The notes under the pieces are model-generated. The model searched no databases. It saw only the letters and a program-made list of their open reading frames with translations, and was not told where the DNA came from. From positions 1 to 64,000 of the forward strand of contig JAJPJJ010000011.1 of NCBI GenBank assembly GCA_021324295.1: a DNA stretch of 64,000 bases, read 5' to 3'. Origin of the DNA: Bacillota bacterium. Its GTDB lineage: Bacteria > Sysuimicrobiota > Sysuimicrobiia > Sysuimicrobiales > Segetimicrobiaceae. A program made the position numbers and the translations under genes. Positions 58,555 through 64,000 of the stretch are shown in pieces (the first letter of the stretch is position 1; every line of letters begins with the position of its first letter).

Positions 58555-58615
58555 AAGCCTCCGGGCACCCGCGTCCGAACGGCGCCCCGGGTGCTCGCCG
58601 CGGCCTGCACGCCGC

Positions 58616-59569
58616 TCAGCGGTGAAAGCCCCCGGAGGACCCGCGCAGCACGGCCTCGACCTCCTCCAGGGTGGCGTGGCACACATCCCCGGGGTACGTC
58701 TGCTTGAGGGCGGCGAGCGCCGTCCCGTAGCGCAGGCCCTCCGCGATCCCCCACTCGAGATACCCGTACAGGAATCCCGCCGCGAACGCGTCCCCCCGTC
58801 CGATGCGGTCCACGATCTCGACGGCGTACGCGGGCTGGCGGAGGCCGCCCGTCTCGCCGAGCGCGAAGGCGCCGTGCTCGCCGAGCGTCAGCACGAGCAC
58901 GCCGCAGCGAAACCGCGCGCGCAGCGAGGCGGCGACGTCCGCCGGATCGCCGTCCGCGCCGAAGACCGTCCGGGCGTCGCGGTCGTTCACGATAACGATG
59001 TCGAGGCCGCGGACCAGGGGCTCGATCGCCTCCCGCGCCGCCTCCGGAGGCCAGAGCGTCGACCGGTAGTTGACGTCGAACGAGACGCGGGCGTCCCGCC
59101 GCCGGGCCTCCGCGATGGCGCGCTCGACGAGGCGGCGCGGCCCGGCTCCGAGCCCGGGCGTGATCCCGGTGAGGTGCACGACGCGGGCGCCGTCCAGGCG
59201 CTGCCACTCGACCGCGTCCGGATCGATCTCCGCAAACGCGGAATCCCGGCGGTAGTAGAGGACCCCGCCCGGGCGCGGCGCCGCGCCCGGCTCGACGAAC
59301 ATCAGGCCGACGCGGCCGTCGGCCGCCCACAGCACGCCGCCCGTGTCGACGCCGCATCCGCGGACCACGCCGGCGACGCGGCGCCCGAGCGGGTTGCGCG
59401 GCAGCCGCGAGATCCAGGCGGTGGCCACGCCGAGCCGCGCCAGATTGGCGCACACGTTGGATTCCGCCCCGCCGACGTGGATCGTATAGGACGACGCCGA
59501 CTCGAGGGTCTCGCCGCCGCCCGGCGCGAGGCGGATCAGCGTCTCACCGATGCCGACGACCGTCGCCAT
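58616..59569 (-). CDS. PfkB-family sugar kinase (2-keto-3-deoxygluconate kinase-like)
   Basis: VVGIGETLIRLAPGGGETLESASSYTIHVGGAESNVCANLARLGV; IVDRIGRGDAFAAGFLYG. Confidence 0.88.
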   Translation of the reverse strand: MATVVGIGETLIRLAPGGGETLESASSYTIHVGGAESNVCANLARLGVATAWISRLPRNPLGRRVAGVVRGCGVDTGGVLWAADGRVGLMFVEPGAAPRPGGVLYYRRDSAFAEIDPDAVEWQRLDGARVVHLTGITPGLGAGPRRLVERAIAEARRRDARVSFDVNYRSTLWPPEAAREAIEPLVRGLDIVIVNDRDARTVFGADGDPADVAASLRARFRCGVLVLTLGEHGAFALGETGGLRQPAYAVEIVDRIGRGDAFAAGFLYGYLEWGIAEGLRYGTALAALKQTYPGDVCHATLEEVEAVLRGSSGGFHR

Positions 59570-59584
59570 CGCGCCCTCTCGGCG

Positions 59585-60235
59585 TCACGCATGAGGTGCG
59601 AGCGCGCGCAGGAGCGTGCCGATCCGCGCGCGCAGGGCCGCCGCGTCCACCGGCCGGTCGGCGGGGCCGACGAGCGCCGACCCGATCCCCACCGCCGCCG
59701 CGCCGGCCGCCAGCCACTCGCCGGCGCCCTCCGGGCGCACCCCGCCCGTCGGCAGGAGCCGCGCGTGGGGAAGGGGAGCGAGGAGGGCCCGGATGTATGA
59801 GGGCCCGCCGACGTCGGCAGGGAAGATCTTGACGAGCTCCGCGCCGTCCCCGAGCGCGGTGACGAGCTCGGTGGGGGTGTACGCGCCCGGGACCGCGAGC
59901 ACGCCGTGCGCGCGGGCGACCGCGACCATCCCCGGGGAGAGCGCCGGGCTGAGGAGGAACTGCGCCCCTGCCGCGACGGCGCGCTCGGCGGTCGCCGCGT
60001 CCGTCACCGTGCCGGCGCCGATCAACGTCGCGGGGAATCGCCGCCGCAACTGCGCGATCACCGCGTCCGCCCCCGGGACCGTGAACGTGACCTCGATCAC
60101 TCCGAGGCCGGCGGACGCCAGGATCTCGGCGATCTCCAGCGCCCACTCGGCCGACCGGGTCCGGATGATCGGGACGGCGCGGGCGCGCAGGATCGTCGCA
60201 AGCGCCCGCGCCGCCTCGGAGGTGGTCGCCGTCAT
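59585..60235 (-). CDS. eda: KDPG/KHG aldolase
   Basis: VPIIRTRSAEWALEIAEILASAGLGVIEVTFTVPGA, IGAGTVTDAATAERAVAAGAQFLLSP, AELVKIFPADVGGPSYIRAL. Confidence 0.88.
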   Translation of the reverse strand: MTATTSEAARALATILRARAVPIIRTRSAEWALEIAEILASAGLGVIEVTFTVPGADAVIAQLRRRFPATLIGAGTVTDAATAERAVAAGAQFLLSPALSPGMVAVARAHGVLAVPGAYTPTELVTALGDGAELVKIFPADVGGPSYIRALLAPLPHARLLPTGGVRPEGAGEWLAAGAAAVGIGSALVGPADRPVDAAALRARIGTLLRALAPHA

Positions 60236-61389
60236 GGCACCGCTCTCGCCTGGCGCCGGTGCCAGTCCTCGGTGAACAAGTTGAAGTGCTGCCGGCGGGC
60301 CGGGTGCTCGCGGACGACCTCTTCGCGCAGTGTCACCCCGAGGCCGGGCCCCGGCGGCAGCGGGAAGTACCCGTCGACGACGTCCGGCAGTCCGGAGGCA
60401 CACTCCCGCACGTGTGCCTCGGCGAAGTCGTTGAAGTACTCCTGGATCTTCAGGTTGGGCGTGCAGGCCGCAAGGTGCAGGGCGGCGGCCGTGCTCACGG
60501 ACGCGCCCACGTTGTGGGGCGCCACGAGCAGGCCGTGCGCTTCTGCCATCGCGGCGATCTTCTTCGTCTCGAGCAGGCCCCCGCAGTGCGTGATGTCCGG
60601 CTGGACGATATCGACGCCCCCCAGCGCGAACAGGTCGCGGAACGCCGCCCGGGTGTGCAGCCGTTCGCCGGTGGCGATCGGGACCGCGGTCCGGGCCGCC
60701 ACCTGCGCGAGGGCGGCGGGCTGATCCGGCGGGACCGGCTCCTCGATCCACCCCGGAGCGTAGCGCTCGAGCTCCCGGGCCAGCGCCGCCGCCTGCGCCG
60801 CGGTGAAGCGGCCGTGCATCTCGACGAAGATCTCGACGTCCGGGCCGACCGCGTCGCGCACCGCCTCGACGAGGGAGAGGGACCGCCGGTGCTCCTCGCG
60901 CTCGAGCTCCCCGGCCCCCGCCCCGAACGGGTCGAGCTTCAGCGCGCGGTAGCCCCGGGCCACGACGCGCCGGGCTGAGGCGGCGAACGCTTCGGGGGTC
61001 CGCTCGCCGGTGTACCAGCCGTTCGCGTAGGCTTTGATGCGCTCGCGGCACGCGCCGCCGAGCAGCCGGTAGACCGGCTGGCCGAGCGCTTTGCCCACGA
61101 TGTCCCAGCACGCGATCTCCACGATCGCGAGCGCCGTCATCTCTGTCGCGCCGGGCACCTCGTAGTCGTCGCGGACGATGCGGAGGACGAGGTCCTCGAT
61201 GTCGAACGGGTCGCTGCCGACAACGTACCGGTGCGCGATCGCCTCCAGGTAGGCGGCGACCGCCTCCTCCCGGTTGACCGGCCGTGCCTCGCCGACGCCT
61301 TCCAGCCCGTCATCGGTGCGCAGCCGGGCGAAGACGAAGTTCCGCCACGCCGACCCCATCGTGTAGACGGTGACGTCCGAGATCTTCAC
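60232..61389 (-). CDS. Mandelate racemase/enolase-superfamily sugar-acid dehydratase-like
   Basis: MKISDVTVYTMGSAWRNFVFARLRTDDGLEGVGEARPVNREEAV; ALKLDPFGAG; GWIEEPVPPDQPAALAQVAARTAVPIATGERLHTRAAFRDL. Confidence 0.88.
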   Translation of the reverse strand: MKISDVTVYTMGSAWRNFVFARLRTDDGLEGVGEARPVNREEAVAAYLEAIAHRYVVGSDPFDIEDLVLRIVRDDYEVPGATEMTALAIVEIACWDIVGKALGQPVYRLLGGACRERIKAYANGWYTGERTPEAFAASARRVVARGYRALKLDPFGAGAGELEREEHRRSLSLVEAVRDAVGPDVEIFVEMHGRFTAAQAAALARELERYAPGWIEEPVPPDQPAALAQVAARTAVPIATGERLHTRAAFRDLFALGGVDIVQPDITHCGGLLETKKIAAMAEAHGLLVAPHNVGASVSTAAALHLAACTPNLKIQEYFNDFAEAHVRECASGLPDVVDGYFPLPPGPGLGVTLREEVVREHPARRQHFNLFTEDWHRRQARAVP

Positions 61390-61453
61390 GGGAGCCTCCT
61401 CGCTGCCTCGCGCCTCAGTATTTGACGGCGCCGAAGGTCGGTCCTCGGGCCTC

Positions 61454-62502
61454 TCAGGTGAGCCGCCGGCTCAGCACGGTCTGCAGGGTGACCGAGATCA
61501 CGACGATCAACCCGTAGATGAGCTGGGTCCAGAACCCGGTCAGGCCGATGGCCACGATGCCCGCGTTGATCGCGCCGATGATGAAGCACGCCACGAACGT
61601 GCCCAGCACCGTCCCCGTTCCGCCGAACACGGACGTGCCGCCGAGGAACACGGAGGCAATCGTGGTCAGCAGGTATCCGTCTCCGAGCGTCGGCCAGAAG
61701 TAGGTGACCTCCAGGCTGGCCAGCAGCCCGGCGAACGCGGCGCCGAGCCCCATGAGCACGAACAGCAGCATCTTGCGCTGCCGGACGTTGATGCCCATCA
61801 GCCGGGCGCTCTCGATGTTGTCGCCGATGAGGTAGACGTGCGCACCGAAGCGGTGACGGTTCAGAAGAAAGGCGACGAGGAGGGCGACGAACACGGTCCA
61901 GAGCATCTGCGCCGGGATCGCGCCTGCCAGGCGTCCGACCATCGCGCTGTAGAAGGCGGTCCCCCGGGCCGGCACCAGCGAGACGCCGTTGCCGCCGGTG
62001 GCGACAGCACCACCCCGCGCCAGAAGAACTGCGTCCCGATCGTCGCCACGAGGGACGGGATCCCCAGCCCCGCCACGATGCCGCCGTTGACCAACCCGGC
62101 CAGGATCCCGGCGAGCCCGCAGGCCACGGACGCGAGGGCCAGGCTGTTCGTGTACACGAGCGCAAAGGAGAACGCCGCGGTCCCGAGCGCCATCACCGAC
62201 GGGAACGACAGGTCGATCTCGCCCGCGATCACGACCATCGTCAGCGGCAGGGCCATGATCGCAAAGAACGGCGTCGTCGACATGAACGCCTGGTAGATGT
62301 TGTACGAGAGGAACGTTCCGGGCGCGCCGACGACGAAGATGAGCCAGACGACCAGCCCGACCGCGACGGTGCCGATCTGCGCGGCGTGCCGGCGGCCGTA
62401 CCGGGCCACGGCGGCCCACGCGCCCGCGGGGGGCACCTGCGCTTCGACACGCGAGATCATGCCCTGCTCCTGCGCGGACCGGCTCAGCTCGTGGCCGCCC
62501 AT
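61454..62502 (-). pseudogene. Ribose-type ABC permease with apparent 1-nt frameshift near 62006
   Basis: 5' part in one frame ends ...IGTQFFWRGVVL; 3' part resumes in another as VATGGNGVSLVPARGTAFYSAM...LTQ-type RbsC C-terminus. Could be sequencing error. Confidence 0.75.
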
Positions 62503-63269
62503 GACCCGGAGAGCGTGCCGGTCTGGGCCACCTGCTGCAGCCGGTGGGTCAGCTCATCCAGCGTGATACGGTCCCGGAGGAACTCCCCCGCGATCCGGCC
62601 GCGGTCCAGGACGACGATGCGATCGACCACGGGATAGACGTGGAAGATGTTGTGGTCGATGAAGATGCACGACTTCCCGGCCTGCTTGATGCCGCGGACG
62701 AAGTCCAGCGTCTTCTGGGTCTCCGAGACGGACAGGCCCATCGTGGGCTCGTCCAGGATGATGAGCTCGGCCTGGAAGTAGAGGGCGCGCACGATGGCGA
62801 CCCCCTGCCGTTCCCCGCCGGACAGCGTGCGCACCAGGGTGTCCGGGGTGACGGCCGCCGACGTGAACCCCATCTGGTCGACCATCAACCGCCGCGTCTC
62901 CTCGCGCATGCGCGGGATGTCGAGGGCGCCCAGGACGGTCGTGATCTCGCGCCCCATGAAGATGTTCCGCCACAGCGTCTGCCTGTCGGCGAGCGCCTTC
63001 TCCTGGTACACGGTCTCGATCCCAAGGCGCCGCGCTTCGGCCACGGTGAGGTTTTCGATCCGCCGGCCCCTGAACAGGATCTCGGCCCCCGGATCAGGAC
63101 GGTGGTAGCCGGTGATGATCTTGATCAGCGTGGATTTCCCCGCGCCGTTATCCCCGAGCAGCCCGACGATCTCGTTCTGCCCGACGCGGAACTCGATATC
63201 CTGAAGCGCCCGCACCTCGCCGAACGTCTTGGAGACGCGGGACATCGCCAGCAGGTCGCCGCTGGCCAT
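62484..63269 (-). CDS. ABC ATP-binding protein, sugar type
   Basis: IVGLLGDNGAGKSTLIKIITGYHRPD, TLSGGERQGVAIVRALYFQAELIILDEPTMGLSVSET. Confidence 0.92.
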   Translation of the reverse strand: MASGDLLAMSRVSKTFGEVRALQDIEFRVGQNEIVGLLGDNGAGKSTLIKIITGYHRPDPGAEILFRGRRIENLTVAEARRLGIETVYQEKALADRQTLWRNIFMGREITTVLGALDIPRMREETRRLMVDQMGFTSAAVTPDTLVRTLSGGERQGVAIVRALYFQAELIILDEPTMGLSVSETQKTLDFVRGIKQAGKSCIFIDHNIFHVYPVVDRIVVLDRGRIAGEFLRDRITLDELTHRLQQVAQTGTLSGSWAATS

Positions 63270-63342
63270 CGTCGTCGCTCCCGGCGCGCGCGCGGCCGCC
63301 TCACGGGACCGGGTCCCGGCCCGCAGGCGCCCGGCGTGCCCT

Positions 63343-64000
<658 letters not shown>

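Noticed and set aside
56697-58625. 642-aa plus-strand ORF
   Set aside because: Antisense of the cox15-ctaB fusion, dominated by E/R/G/H repeats.

Overview
This is a 64 kb window from a very GC-rich bacterial chromosome, probably an uncultured soil or sediment lineage; taxonomy is not assignable by eye. It holds mostly metabolic and transport genes with a few accessory stretches. Left to right: the 3'-truncated end of an NRPS-like adenylation/carrier protein; an ArnT/PMT-type glycosyltransferase; a REC-XRE-TPR fusion regulator; a DUF4038-type glycosidase plus methyltransferase segment lying between tRNA-Ser(UGA) and a tRNA-Ser-like 3' remnant; tRNA-Ala followed by an IS1380-like remnant; a compact minus-strand operon (LLM flavin oxidoreductase, three tandem DUF3830-type cyclophilin-like proteins, two SsuA/SsuC sets sharing one ATPase, an isochorismatase-like hydrolase) next to a decayed GntR regulator; a 21.7-32.4 kb region rich in RiPP/lasso-type tailoring genes (2 nucleotidyltransferases, 2 HprK-like kinases, 2 PqqD/RRE proteins, a B2-type leader peptidase, 2 GT2, an AGE epimerase, a divergent ATP-grasp-like protein) with an unannotated 31-aa candidate precursor peptide but no visible lasso cyclase; ilvD, pyrB-like, aminotransferase, P5C-dehydrogenase-like and guaB genes; a LivGFKHM-M28 peptidase operon; tRNA-Asn; a fused heme A synthase/protoheme farnesyltransferase; and a sugar-acid catabolic operon with a ribose-type ABC transporter whose permease carries an apparent 1-nt frameshift. 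The strongest candidate for an undescribed system is the cyclase-less RiPP-like locus around 21.7-31.04 kb. All family names come from motif recognition by eye; no database search was run.
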